Shown here: positions 35,841-45,029 of the stretch, piece after piece
Numbering within the stretch: the first letter of the stretch is position 1
How the letters are laid out: each line of letters starts with the position of its first letter
From: Actinomycetota bacterium
GTDB lineage: Bacteria > Actinomycetota > Humimicrobiia > Humimicrobiales > Humimicrobiaceae
Assembly (NCBI GenBank): GCA_023487035.1
Contig: JAMDEN010000118.1
Span: 1 to 45,029 of the forward strand
Direction of reading: 5' to 3'
DNA: 45,029 nucleotides
Program-made: the position numbers and the translations under genes
The notes under the pieces: generated by a model
What the model saw: only the letters and a program-made list of their open reading frames with translations
Database searches by the model: none
Told to the model about the DNA's origin: nothing

Positions 35841-37229
35841 TTAGGATTTTATTAAATCATCTGATATTCTTGTAACATCTCCTGCACCCATTACAAGAAC
35901 AATATCATCTTTTTTTATTATATTATTAACATAATCTTTTGCATCAGTTAACTTAGGAATATAAGCAATTTTTTTATTAAAATTATTTTCTATTAGAAAA
36001 TCTACAAGTAATTTACTTGTTATTCCAGGAATTGGGTTTTCACCTGAAGAATAAATATCTGTTAAAATTAAAATATCTGTTTCATTAAAACAGCTATCAA
36101 ATTTTTTATAAAGAGCTTTTATCCTTGAATATCGATGAGGTTGAAATATTGTAATTATCCTTTTATCTTTAAATTCTTTTGCTGCTTCAAGTGTAGCCTT
36201 GATTTCGGTCGGGTGATGTGCATAATCATCAATAATAATAGCACCTGATTTTGTTCCTCTCTTTTCAAATCTTCTTTTAACCCCTTTAAAATTTTCAAGA
36301 ATTTTAACCGCTTCATTTAAATTAAGATTCAGCTTAAGCGCAACTGATAAAGCTGCAAGGCTATTTTTTATATTATGTATCCCTGGAACATTTAACTTTA
36401 CATTAAATTTTAAATTATTGTCCTTTAGCACTGCACAATAACTTGACTTAAACTCACTTAAAACTATATCTTGTGCATAAATATCATTTTTATTTGAAAT
36501 ACCAAATTTAAAAATATTTATTTTTTTTAAACCAGGTAGTTTATCAATTAAAATTTCATCCCCATTAAAGATTAAAAAACCTTTATCCCTGGTATTATTC
36601 ATAAATTTAATAAAATTTTGTTTTAAACTTTCATAATTTGTATAATAATCCATATGGTCTTCTTCAATATTTGTAACTACACTTATATAAGGGTGATATT
36701 TAATAAATGAACCATCACTTTCACAAGCTTCAGCAACTACATAATCTCCACTACCATAATTTGCATTTGTTCCAAGCTCGTTTAATTCCCCGCCAATAAT
36801 TATTGTAGGATAAAGATTCATATGGTTTAAAATCATTGATATCATTGATGTAGTTGTTGTTTTCCCATGAGTTCCTGCCACTGCGATACCATTCCCTTTA
36901 TTTAATATCCATGCAAGTGCATCAGATCTGGTAAAAATTTGAATATTTTTCTTTAAGGCAGCTTTCATCTCAATATTTTCTGAAGATATAGCAGCAGAAT
37001 ATATTACTGCATCATAGCCTTCAATATTTTTTTCATCATGTCCAATTATAACTTTTATACCTGAATCTTTAAGAATATTAACATATCGTGATTCTTTGAT
37101 ATCAGAACCGCTAACAATAAATCCCATTCCTTTTAATACAAGAGCAATTGCACTCATTCCAGCGCCACCAATACCTATAAAGAAAAAACTTTTAAAATTA
37201 TCAAGATTTATATTATTACTTAAATTCAA
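35841..37229 (-). CDS. murC: UDP-N-acetylmuramate--L-alanine ligase
   Basis: Adds L-Ala to UDP-MurNAc, first step of the peptide stem. It has 462 residues. FIGIGGAGMSAIALVL (17-32) is the Rossmann loop, VAGTHGKTTTTSMIS the P-loop, EACESDGSFIKYHP and ITNIEEDHMDYY the central-domain motifs, and DDYAHHPTEIKATL the C-terminal hallmark. The start is TTG 37229, overlapping the murG stop as TTGA (4 bases). Confidence 0.97.
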   Translation of the reverse strand: MNLSNNINLDNFKSFFFIGIGGAGMSAIALVLKGMGFIVSGSDIKESRYVNILKDSGIKVIIGHDEKNIEGYDAVIYSAAISSENIEMKAALKKNIQIFTRSDALAWILNKGNGIAVAGTHGKTTTTSMISMILNHMNLYPTIIIGGELNELGTNANYGSGDYVVAEACESDGSFIKYHPYISVVTNIEEDHMDYYTNYESLKQNFIKFMNNTRDKGFLIFNGDEILIDKLPGLKKINIFKFGISNKNDIYAQDIVLSEFKSSYCAVLKDNNLKFNVKLNVPGIHNIKNSLAALSVALKLNLNLNEAVKILENFKGVKRRFEKRGTKSGAIIIDDYAHHPTEIKATLEAAKEFKDKRIITIFQPHRYSRIKALYKKFDSCFNETDILILTDIYSSGENPIPGITSKLLVDFLIENNFNKKIAYIPKLTDAKDYVNNIIKKDDIVLVMGAGDVTRISDDLIKS

Positions 37230-38356
37230 TTTCTTTCTCCAACTAAATATTTTGTTATAATTTTATGACCATTTACAAAATTATCATTAATTTTTTTATA
37301 TTTTAATTCATTATAAAATTTTTTATTTTCTCTTTCCAAATTAAAAATAATTTCAGCTAATTTGGATGAATTTAAATCATTATCGTTAATAATTATAGCT
37401 TTTCCGTTTTTTTCCAAAAAAGTTGCATTAAAATACTGATGATTATTTATTGCAAATGGATAAGGGATAAGTATAGCTGGAATATTGCAATAAGCTATTT
37501 CAGCAACAGTATTAGCACCTGATCTTGAAATTATTAAATCAGTTATATTATAAATCTCATCCATTTCATTTACATAAGGAAAAATCTTTAAAGATGATTT
37601 TAAATTATTAATTTTTTCATTTTCTTTTTTTAAATTTTCATAAAACCTGCTGCCTGATATTAACAAAAATTGCATATCTTCTCTATCCTTAAAAATTTCG
37701 TAAAGACTAATAAATGTATTATTTATTTTATTGGCACCCAAACTACCGCCAAAAGCTGTTACAGTAAATTTTCCATCATCAAGACCATACTTTTTATAGT
37801 TTTTCATCTTGCTAAAGGCTTCTCTTATTATTTTTCTGACAGGGTTACCTGAATAAATAATTTTACTTTCAGGAATTTTTAAATAATTTGCTGTTTCCTT
37901 AAAACTTAAAAAAAAATAAGTACAAAATTTTGAAAAAAATTTATTAAGTCTTCCAGGAATATAATTTTGTTCATGAAGAGCAAATTTTTTTCTTAAAAAG
38001 ATTGCACTTAAAAGAACGGGGGCACAAACATATCCGCCCATGCCAAGAATAATATCGGGTTTAAAAAAAATAAGTATTTTAATTGACTTTAAAAATCCTG
38101 AAATTAAATTAAATATAAATTTAAAATAATTAATTATTTTTTTAAATAAACTCCCCTTTTGAATTAAACCAGCTGCTTTTATAACCATAAAATTTATATT
38201 TAGCGAAGTTATAATATCCCTTTCCATACCTTTTTCTGTTCCGACATATAAAATATTGCAATTCTTATGATTATCAAGAATTTCTTCTATTATTGACATT
38301 GCAGGATAAATATGACCTGCAGTTCCTCCGCCACATATTAAAATTCGTTTTCCCAT
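37226..38356 (-). CDS. murG: UDP-GlcNAc:undecaprenyl-PP-MurNAc-pentapeptide GlcNAc transferase
   Basis: Makes lipid II from lipid I at the inner membrane face. 376 residues. ILICGGGTAGHIYPAMSI (5-22) is the first G-loop, TAFGGSLGANKIN the second, and ISRSGANTVAEIAYCNIPAILIPYP binds UDP-GlcNAc. A hydrophobic patch near 80-100 probably docks to membrane. ATG 38356 overlaps the ftsW end by 19 bases, so translation is coupled. Confidence 0.96.
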   Translation of the reverse strand: MGKRILICGGGTAGHIYPAMSIIEEILDNHKNCNILYVGTEKGMERDIITSLNINFMVIKAAGLIQKGSLFKKIINYFKFIFNLISGFLKSIKILIFFKPDIILGMGGYVCAPVLLSAIFLRKKFALHEQNYIPGRLNKFFSKFCTYFFLSFKETANYLKIPESKIIYSGNPVRKIIREAFSKMKNYKKYGLDDGKFTVTAFGGSLGANKINNTFISLYEIFKDREDMQFLLISGSRFYENLKKENEKINNLKSSLKIFPYVNEMDEIYNITDLIISRSGANTVAEIAYCNIPAILIPYPFAINNHQYFNATFLEKNGKAIIINDNDLNSSKLAEIIFNLERENKKFYNELKYKKINDNFVNGHKIITKYLVGERN

Positions 38357-39498
38357 TTCTCTTCTTCAGTAGTATAAATTTTATACTTGGAAATGTTTAA
38401 AAGTATCCCTACGCCAATCATAGTTGAGACCAAAGATGATCCTCCCATGCTTATAAATGGCAATGTCATCCCTGTAACTGGAATGGCTCCAATTGCTACT
38501 GCTATATTGATTATAGCTTGAATAGTAACCAAGCTTGTAATACCAATCGCAATTAATCTGCCAAGGTAATCCTTTGATTTAAGTGCTATTCTTATACCAG
38601 TAAAAGCAAATAATATAAATAAAGTTACTACAAATAAAGTTCCAATAAGACCAAATTCTTCACCAATTATTGAAAAAATAAAATCAGTATTTGCTTCAGG
38701 TAAATATGAATATTTTTGAAGACTGTTTCCAAACCCGACACCAAAAACACTTCCTGAACCTAAAGCAATTAAAGACTGGCTGATTTGAAAATTTGATCCT
38801 GTAATTTTACTTGTTTTATCTAAAAAAGCAAATATCCTTTCCCTTCGATAAGTTTCAAGAAATAAATAACCTGCAGAGAAAGCAATCCAAGTAATACCAA
38901 TCCCTAATATATGCTTAAATCTAACGCCTCCTGTAAACATTAAAATAAATATTATTATCCATATCGTAACTCCTACACTAAAATCAGGTTCCATAAAAAT
39001 TAAAAAAGTAGCTGTTAAAATAAATATAAAAGCTGGAAACAGTATTGTTTTTATTTTATATATATCCCTATATTTTTTATTTAAAATATCGCTTAGATAA
39101 ATAATAATCGCAATTTTTACAAATTCAGAAGGTTGTACGCCAGCAAATGGAAGATTGATCCAGCGTCTTGAGCCTCCTATCTCAGTACCAATCCCCGGGA
39201 TTAATACAAGTGCAAGAAGCCCTATTGAGATTAAAATTACAAAATTGGATATTTTCGCTATTTTATGATAATCAATTCTTGAAAAGACAAAAAGAACAAT
39301 TATTGAAATTACACTCCATATTATTTCCTTCCTTATAAAATAAAAAGAGTCATTATAGTAGCTTTCACCGAAAGGCATTGATGCACTTGAAACCATAACT
39401 ATTCCTATTACAAGAAGAAGTGCTGTAATAATAAATAAAAAATAATATTCAATATTTACTTTTACTAAATTTATTTTTCTATCCGGTATATTTTCCAT
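38338..39498 (-). CDS. ftsW: SEDS-family glycosyltransferase FtsW
   Basis: Polytopic membrane protein, 386 residues with about ten spans, polymerising lipid II at the septum with its cognate class B PBP. GSRRWINLPFAGVQPSEFVKIAII and the extracytoplasmic AANTDFIFSIIGEEFGLIGTLF (interrupted here) region and LPFISMGGSSLVS near the end are SEDS hallmarks. FtsW rather than RodA is chosen because it lies between murD and murG. It begins 11 bases after murD. Confidence 0.94.
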   Translation of the reverse strand: MENIPDRKINLVKVNIEYYFLFIITALLLVIGIVMVSSASMPFGESYYNDSFYFIRKEIIWSVISIIVLFVFSRIDYHKIAKISNFVILISIGLLALVLIPGIGTEIGGSRRWINLPFAGVQPSEFVKIAIIIYLSDILNKKYRDIYKIKTILFPAFIFILTATFLIFMEPDFSVGVTIWIIIFILMFTGGVRFKHILGIGITWIAFSAGYLFLETYRRERIFAFLDKTSKITGSNFQISQSLIALGSGSVFGVGFGNSLQKYSYLPEANTDFIFSIIGEEFGLIGTLFVVTLFILFAFTGIRIALKSKDYLGRLIAIGITSLVTIQAIINIAVAIGAIPVTGMTLPFISMGGSSLVSTMIGVGILLNISKYKIYTTEEEKWENEF

Positions 39499-39509
39499 AA
39501 TAATAAAAA

Positions 39510-40976
39510 TTATTTTTTATAAGATAAAACTATTTTTTTAAACTGATTTCCTCTATCTTTATAATCTTTAAACATATCCATACTTGCACATGCAGGTGAT
39601 AATAAAAATGAATGATTTTTGTTTGTAACTTCAAATCCTTTATTTACTGCTTCTTCAAAAGTTAATGCTTTATATATTTTATAATCATGCGGATTTTTAA
39701 AAAATAATTCATAAAGCTTATCCTTGCATGAACCAATTAATATTAAATTTAAAACCTTTTTATTTAATACTGGTATTAAACTTTTAAAATTCATACCCTT
39801 GTCAAGTCCGCCTAATATTAATGTAACTTCTTTTTTAAAAGAATCTAATGCTTTAATTGTTGCATCAGGATTTGTTGATTTTGAATCATTAAAACACTTA
39901 ATTCCGTTTATAACTCCAACATATTCAAGTCTGTGCGGAAGAGGATTAAAATTTTTTATTGATTTACTTATAGACTCATCATCAACATTAAAAATTTTTG
40001 CTGCTGCAATTGCGCCCATAATATTTAAAATATTATGATTCCCAATCAGGTTTCTGTCTTTTATAGAAATTTTACCTTCTAAGCCATTTACAAGATAATG
40101 TATTATTTCATTTTCATAATATATTTCTATATCCTCTTTATGGTTTAAACTGAATTTAATCAGATCAGGTTTTATTTCATTTATAAAGTCAGACTTTTTA
40201 AAAAATTTATTAATATTTTTATCATCTGAATTAATAATTAAAAAATCACTTGATGACTGATTTTTAAATATTTTAAATTTTATTTTTGAATAATCAGTCA
40301 TCGACTTATGGCGGTCAATATGATCATTAGTTATATTTAAAATTAATGCTACATGTGGATTAAAATCATAAATATTTTCAAGCTGAAAACTTGAAACTTC
40401 AATAACCCTTATCAAATTTTCCTGTTTAGTATAATTAATTAAATTTTTATTATTTAATGAATTATCAGTATCAATAGTATTAATTAAAGGGTTTCCGATA
40501 TTTCCACAAGGTTCTGCTTTTAGATTAAAGTCATTTAATATTTTTGCAATAAGTGATGTTACAGTAGTCTTACCATTTGTCCCGGTAATGGCAATTGTAT
40601 TTTTTCTCTGGTTTTCATTTAAAAAAAACCATGCAAGTTCAAGTTCACTCCAAATTTCAATTTTTTTTCTTATAGCACTCCTTATTAAAGGTGCAGCCAT
40701 TGAAATACCTGGACTTAAAATTATAAGATTTATATCTTTTAGCAGTTTATTAATTAAATCTTTATTATCACTAATAAAAAATTTAATATTGTCATATTCA
40801 GTTAATTTTTTATATTCTTCAGGTAAAATAAAATCCGGATTATTATCAACTGCTAATATTTTTTTGCAGATTGTAGAAAGTTTATTTAATGTAGAAAGCC
40901 CACTTCTGCCTAATCCGAAAATAAGTATATTTTTTCCATTAAAAAAATTTGTTTTATTCAAATTTTCATTTTCCAT
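39510..40976 (-). CDS. murD: UDP-N-acetylmuramoylalanine--D-glutamate ligase
   Basis: Adds D-Glu to UDP-MurNAc-L-Ala. It has 488 residues, slightly longer than the usual about 450. ILIFGLGRSGLSTLNKL binds the UDP end, AITGTNGKTTVTSLIAKI is the P-loop, EVSSFQLENI and LNITNDHIDRH are central motifs, and NDSKSTNPDATIKAL and LILGGLDKGMNF are C-terminal hallmarks. An extra insert around 175-190 (DTDNSLNNKNLINYTKQEN) explains part of the length. Confidence 0.96.
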   Translation of the reverse strand: MENENLNKTNFFNGKNILIFGLGRSGLSTLNKLSTICKKILAVDNNPDFILPEEYKKLTEYDNIKFFISDNKDLINKLLKDINLIILSPGISMAAPLIRSAIRKKIEIWSELELAWFFLNENQRKNTIAITGTNGKTTVTSLIAKILNDFNLKAEPCGNIGNPLINTIDTDNSLNNKNLINYTKQENLIRVIEVSSFQLENIYDFNPHVALILNITNDHIDRHKSMTDYSKIKFKIFKNQSSSDFLIINSDDKNINKFFKKSDFINEIKPDLIKFSLNHKEDIEIYYENEIIHYLVNGLEGKISIKDRNLIGNHNILNIMGAIAAAKIFNVDDESISKSIKNFNPLPHRLEYVGVINGIKCFNDSKSTNPDATIKALDSFKKEVTLILGGLDKGMNFKSLIPVLNKKVLNLILIGSCKDKLYELFFKNPHDYKIYKALTFEEAVNKGFEVTNKNHSFLLSPACASMDMFKDYKDRGNQFKKIVLSYKK

Positions 40977-41081
40977 AATTAAAATATTTAAAATAAATTT
41001 TTTTCTTAATTCTATTATTTATTATATTATTATCTTAATCTTGTAATTAACTTTTATTTATTTTTATATTTATATTTAATT

Positions 41082-42095
41082 TTATTTTAAAAATTTTACG
41101 TAATAAACAGAAAATCCTGTAGCTGCAAAAAGCAGACAAATAAGCCAGAATCTTGTAATTACTTTAACTTCAGGCCATCCGAGCAGTTCAAAATGATGAT
41201 GTATGGGAGCCATCTTAAAAACACGTTTTTTAAAAGATTTATACCATATTACCTGTATAATTACTGAAAGAGCTTCTATAACAAAAATACCACCTATTAT
41301 TAAAAGCAAGATTTCCTGTTTTAATAAAATAGATACTGCAGCAATTAAGCCTCCAAGACTAAAAGCACCTGTATCTCCCATAAAAATTTCTGCAGGAGAT
41401 GTATTCCACCATAAAAATCCAATACATGCTGCTATAACTGCTCCGCAAAGAACAGCTAAGTCAATATCTGCTTTTACATTTAAAATTGTCCATTCAAGAA
41501 AAGCTATAAAAATAAACACAGAAAGAACAATAACTGCATTCCCTGCAGCTAAACCATCAAGTCCATCAGTAAGATTAACTGCATTTGTAGTGCTTAAAAT
41601 TATAAAAACAACAATAATATAATACCAATAACCTATATCAAATACGTGGTTTGTAAATGGGATACTAATTGTAGTAGGAAAATGCAGGATAAATTTTGAA
41701 AATAAAATAAAATAAATACATACAGCTATAAGTAGCCCTATTTTAACCCAGCCTCTAAGACCAAGGTTTCTATGTTTTTTAAGTCCTATAAAATCATCAA
41801 TAAATCCTATTATTCCGCATAAAATAAAGATTGAAAGAGCAAAAATACCTTCAAGATTAAATTCTGCATGTCTATAATATTTTATCAAACTAACTGCAAT
41901 ATATGATAAACTTCCAGCAATTAAAAATGCAATTCCACCCATCGTAGGAGTTCCAGCTTTTGCTGAATGAGATTTAGGTCCATCAAGTCTTATACTTTTA
42001 CCGATATTTCTTTTTCTTTGAAAATTTATTAAAAAAATAGTAACAAATACCGATATAACACCGCTAATAATGATTGAAAGAAATATCCAGTTCAT
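41082..42095 (-). CDS. mraY: Phospho-N-acetylmuramoyl-pentapeptide transferase
   Basis: Transfers phospho-MurNAc-pentapeptide to undecaprenyl phosphate, giving lipid I. It has 337 residues with about ten membrane spans. KAGTPTMGGIAFL, GFIDDFIGLKKHRNLGL (Asp pair), NLTDGLDGLAAGNA and MGDTGAFSLGG are active-site loops, and MAPIHHHFELLGW is the C-terminal HHH motif. It is 15 bases after murF; a gap of about 105 bases to murD follows. Confidence 0.97.
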   Translation of the reverse strand: MNWIFLSIIISGVISVFVTIFLINFQRKRNIGKSIRLDGPKSHSAKAGTPTMGGIAFLIAGSLSYIAVSLIKYYRHAEFNLEGIFALSIFILCGIIGFIDDFIGLKKHRNLGLRGWVKIGLLIAVCIYFILFSKFILHFPTTISIPFTNHVFDIGYWYYIIVVFIILSTTNAVNLTDGLDGLAAGNAVIVLSVFIFIAFLEWTILNVKADIDLAVLCGAVIAACIGFLWWNTSPAEIFMGDTGAFSLGGLIAAVSILLKQEILLLIIGGIFVIEALSVIIQVIWYKSFKKRVFKMAPIHHHFELLGWPEVKVITRFWLICLLFAATGFSVYYVKFLK

Positions 42096-42110
42096 TAATT
42101 ACTCAACTTT

Positions 42111-43520
42111 CTAAATATAATCTATAATATTTTCCATTTTATTAGCTCTTGATCCTTTTATAAGAACTGCATCATCTTTTTTAACTATATTGCTAATTTC
42201 TTTTAATAATTCTTCTTTATTTTTAAAATAATATTTTTTAGTTTTAACTTTATCAGCATTAAATTTATTTAATATATTAGCTGAATTTTCTCCAAACGCT
42301 ATAACAACATTTATACCCTTATTTAATAAATACTTACCTATTTCTTCATGCAGCTTTTTTGATTCATTACCAAGTTCAAGCATATCACCAAGAATTGCAA
42401 CACTGCGCATTTTTCTTTTTTGTGATATTGTGCTTAATGCATCAATTGCACTTTTCATTGACAAGGGATTTGCATTATAACAGTCATTTAAAATAATATT
42501 ATCTTTTTTTTCAATTATTTCCATTCTTAAAGTTTCTGCTGTAGTATCTTCGATTGCATTTTTTATTAATCCGGGATCAATATCAAGATATAAAGCTAAG
42601 CTAATAGCAAGAAGTGCATTATATATATTGTGAAAACCAGGGATATTTAATTTTATATGAAAAATCTTCTTGTAATATCTATTTAAATCAAAATCATAAA
42701 TTGCATTATTATCACAGGAATAATTAGAAAAATTATATTCAAAATTTTTTTCTTTCCCGCATTTTATTGAGTTGCATTTAATATTTTTTTCAATAAAATC
42801 CGCATAATAATCATCGCCATTTAAAAATAAAACTCCTTTATTTTTAAAAATTATTTCACTTATCTCGGCTTTAGCTAAAGCGATTTCTTCAATATTATTA
42901 AAAAATTCAAGATGTGAGGGCCCGATACCTGTAATTATTCCTGAATTTAAATTGCAAACTTCAGCAAGATCCATTATCTGATTTTTAGCTCTCATACCTA
43001 ATTCTGCAACAAAATATTTAACTTTGCTGTTTACATCAAATATGGTTTTAGGAATTCCTATTTCATTATTAAAATTTTTTTTTGTAAAAACTGTATTTGC
43101 GGAATTTTTTAAAATATTAACTAAAAAATTTTTAGTTGTAGTTTTACCGACACTACCTGTTATACCGATAGATAAAACATTAAATTTTTTTAAATATCCT
43201 TTTGCCGTATCTTTTAAAAAATCTAAAGTATTGCTGCATTGTATTATTAAAATATCAGGATAATTAATTTTAACATTATTGATTACATAATTTATATTTT
43301 TATAATTTTTGCTTATAACAAATCCTTTAGCACCTTTTTTAATTGCTTCGATTATAAAATCATTGCCGTCATAATTTTCCCCTGTAATCGGGATAAAAAA
43401 GTCATTTTTATTAATTATCCTGGTATCTGTAGAAAAATTTGATACTAATGTATTTTCATTTCCTGATAATAATTTTGATTTTGACCAGTTTAATATTTCA
43501 CTTATTAATATATTTTCCAT
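42111..43520 (-). CDS. murF: UDP-MurNAc-tripeptide--D-Ala-D-Ala ligase
   Basis: Adds D-Ala-D-Ala made by Ddl, completing the pentapeptide. It has 469 residues. SIGITGSVGKTTTKNFLVNIL is the P-loop (Ser in place of the commoner Asn), NNEIGIPKTIF and ELGMRAKNQI are central-domain motifs, and LNDCYNANPLSMKSAIDAL with VAILGDMLELG lie in the C-terminal domain. It begins 15 bases after murE. Confidence 0.96.
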   Translation of the reverse strand: MENILISEILNWSKSKLLSGNENTLVSNFSTDTRIINKNDFFIPITGENYDGNDFIIEAIKKGAKGFVISKNYKNINYVINNVKINYPDILIIQCSNTLDFLKDTAKGYLKKFNVLSIGITGSVGKTTTKNFLVNILKNSANTVFTKKNFNNEIGIPKTIFDVNSKVKYFVAELGMRAKNQIMDLAEVCNLNSGIITGIGPSHLEFFNNIEEIALAKAEISEIIFKNKGVLFLNGDDYYADFIEKNIKCNSIKCGKEKNFEYNFSNYSCDNNAIYDFDLNRYYKKIFHIKLNIPGFHNIYNALLAISLALYLDIDPGLIKNAIEDTTAETLRMEIIEKKDNIILNDCYNANPLSMKSAIDALSTISQKRKMRSVAILGDMLELGNESKKLHEEIGKYLLNKGINVVIAFGENSANILNKFNADKVKTKKYYFKNKEELLKEISNIVKKDDAVLIKGSRANKMENIIDYI

Positions 43521-43535
43521 AATTTTTTAATATGA

Positions 43536-45017
43536 TTAATGATTTTTAGCCCAGTCTCTTACAACTTTCTGATCACTAAAATAAATTCTTTTATCATTAA
43601 ATTCCTGATAATCTTCATGACCTTTTCCTGCAATAATTACTATATCATTTTTATGAGCCATATTTAATGCTTCATTTATTGCAGTTGCTCTATCAGTTAT
43701 TTTTTTGTAATTTTTATTACCACTCTCTTTTACTCCGTCTTCTATCATTTCAATAATTGATAGCGGGTCTTCAGTTCTTGGATTATCAGATGTAATAATT
43801 ACCACATCTGAAATTTTACCTGCAATACTGCCCATAATCTTTCTTTTTGTTTTATCCCTGTCTCCGCCACATCCAAAAACAGTAATAATTTTCCCGTCTG
43901 GCGTTAATATTGAGCTTGCAGTTTTTAGTACATTTTCCAGCCCATCAGGAGTATGAGCATAATCAACAATAACAGTAAAGTTTTTAATTTCCTGTATTTT
44001 TTCAAATCTTCCATTTACCTTAGGCATTTCGTTAATGCCTTTTTGAATCCATTGCACATCTATTTTTAAAAAAATACTTAAGCCAATTGCAGCTAAAATA
44101 TTATAAACATTAAAATATCCGGTTAAAGCAGATTTTATTTTAATTTTTCCAATACTGCGGATGAAAACATCCATTTCAATACCTGAAGTATTACTGATAA
44201 TATTTTTAGCAATAATATCAGCATTTTTATCATACACCGAATAACTTATTGTCTGTAAATCTGTCTCTTTTATTAACTGCCTGCCATAAATATCATCTGC
44301 ATTTATAGTCGCACCTTTACCGGAATATAAATTTCTAAAATCCTTTATAAACAGTTTTCTCTTTGTATTAAAATAATTCTGCATATTTATATGGTAATCA
44401 AGATGATCTTGAGTAAGATTAGTAAAAACAAAATAATCATAATTAAGATAATCTATTCTGTGTAAATCAATGGCATGTGATGATACCTCCATAGTAGAAA
44501 ATTTAACTCCTGATTTAATACTTTCATAAAAAAAATTATTTAAGTCTGAAGATTCTGGAGTTGTTCTATCAAATATAATTTTTTTATTTAAAAGAAATGA
44601 CTCAATCGTTGTGATAAAAGAAGTTTTTTCTCCGGAGTGCCTTAAAATTGAATTTATAAGAAAAGTTGTGGTTGTTTTTCCATTTGTCCCGGTAACTCCT
44701 GTAAGAGTTAATTTTGAAGAAGGATTTTGATAAAAATTACTGCTAATTTTAGCAAGAGCTACTCTACAATCAGAAACAACAATTTGAGTAACATTTTTAT
44801 CTGAATTTATTTTTCTTTGAGTAACAAATGCGCCAGCTCCATTATTGATAGCATCATTTATAAAATCATGACCATCTTTTTTAAAGCCTGAAATAGCTAT
44901 AAATAAACCATCTTTATTAATTTTTTTAGAATTATAAGCAATATTTGATATTTCTTTATTTAAATTACCTTTTATTTCTAAAAATTTTAAATTTTTTATT
45001 ACTTCATTTAAATTCAT
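43536..45017 (-). CDS. murE: UDP-MurNAc-L-Ala-D-Glu--meso-diaminopimelate ligase
   Basis: Adds the third stem residue. 493 residues. GVTGTNGKTTTTFL (107-120) is the P-loop, TTPESSDLN and FTNLTQDHLDYH bind substrate and Mg, and VDYAHTPDGLENVL is conserved. ITSDNPRTEDP has the DNPR motif (411-414) typical of meso-DAP-adding enzymes, so the wall is likely DAP type. ATG at 45017 shares ATGA with a stop in the next frame (45016-45014), suggesting that an upstream gene, perhaps a penicillin-binding protein as in other dcw clusters, ends by 4-base overlap just outside the window. Confidence 0.96.
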   Translation of the reverse strand: MNLNEVIKNLKFLEIKGNLNKEISNIAYNSKKINKDGLFIAISGFKKDGHDFINDAINNGAGAFVTQRKINSDKNVTQIVVSDCRVALAKISSNFYQNPSSKLTLTGVTGTNGKTTTTFLINSILRHSGEKTSFITTIESFLLNKKIIFDRTTPESSDLNNFFYESIKSGVKFSTMEVSSHAIDLHRIDYLNYDYFVFTNLTQDHLDYHINMQNYFNTKRKLFIKDFRNLYSGKGATINADDIYGRQLIKETDLQTISYSVYDKNADIIAKNIISNTSGIEMDVFIRSIGKIKIKSALTGYFNVYNILAAIGLSIFLKIDVQWIQKGINEMPKVNGRFEKIQEIKNFTVIVDYAHTPDGLENVLKTASSILTPDGKIITVFGCGGDRDKTKRKIMGSIAGKISDVVIITSDNPRTEDPLSIIEMIEDGVKESGNKNYKKITDRATAINEALNMAHKNDIVIIAGKGHEDYQEFNDKRIYFSDQKVVRDWAKNH

Positions 45018-45029
45018 TTTTGTCGCATT

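Noticed and set aside
40588-41046. 152-codon plus-strand ORF opposite the start of murD
   Set aside because: Hydrophobic, Phe/Ile/Leu-rich composition arises from the complement of an AT-rich Lys/Asn-rich gene; no independent support.

Overview
The window comes from a very AT-rich bacterium with a Gram-positive type of envelope and division machinery. FtsZ, FtsA, SepF, DivIVA, FtsQ and a complete late mur pathway are all present. MurE carries the DNPR motif, which points to meso-diaminopimelate in the peptidoglycan. A complete bacillithiol pathway (bshA, bshB, bshC) and an AdnAB-like pair of helicase-nucleases are also here. The dcw gene order (ftsZ-pgeF-yggS-sepF-proC-divIVA-yggU) is of the Gram-positive/actinobacterial kind. 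The sequence alone does not fix the phylum; a deep low-GC actinobacterial or clostridial-type lineage would fit.

Layout. Positions 1-2400 hold a branched-chain amino acid locus on the minus strand: the first 22 codons of a probable ilvB, then ilvD, preceded by a candidate 41-residue Ile/Val/Leu-rich leader peptide and a hairpin. 2518-4042 is a frameshifted secreted/membrane trypsin-like protease. 4168-8508 is a lysE-bshC-bshB-bshA operon. 8657-8860 is a compact structured RNA with its own consensus promoter and terminator, followed by ilvE. 10004-16607 holds two 1.1-kDa-residue-scale (about 1,100 aa) UvrD-type helicase-nucleases; the second is split by one in-frame TAA. A tRNA-Gly(CCC) lies just upstream of them. 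16774-22394 carries amaP, a lipid kinase, an orphan amino-acid-binding lipoprotein, degV, 5-formyl-THF cyclo-ligase and a family 2 glycosyltransferase. 22452-25838 holds an HD-GYP protein and, upstream of it, an unusual operon. 26217-45017 is the division and cell-wall cluster, all on the minus strand.

The most unusual locus is 23799-25958. One consensus promoter precedes a CpaE/ParA-like ATPase with a receiver-like N-terminus, a double excisionase-type HTH protein, a 52-residue membrane peptide, and then three tandem ORFs of exactly 20 codons. These encode nearly identical cationic hydrophobic peptides, for example MARFFKMMFSLIGLGSAVRW. Each has its own strong Shine-Dalgarno sequence, and the copies differ largely at synonymous sites while their spacers have diverged. 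A perfect 16-bp inverted repeat closes the array. I know of no described family with this arrangement.

How the genes work together. murE-murF-mraY-murD-ftsW-murG-murC-murB-ddl make lipid II, polymerise or move it at the septum, and recycle nothing outside that path. ftsQ-ftsA-ftsZ-sepF-divIVA build and place the divisome. The bsh genes convert UDP-GlcNAc, malate and cysteine into bacillithiol. ilvD, ilvB and ilvE are steps of branched-chain amino acid synthesis spread over two places. Two genes (the protease and the second helicase) look broken by a single small lesion each, so either pseudogene formation or assembly error should be borne in mind throughout.
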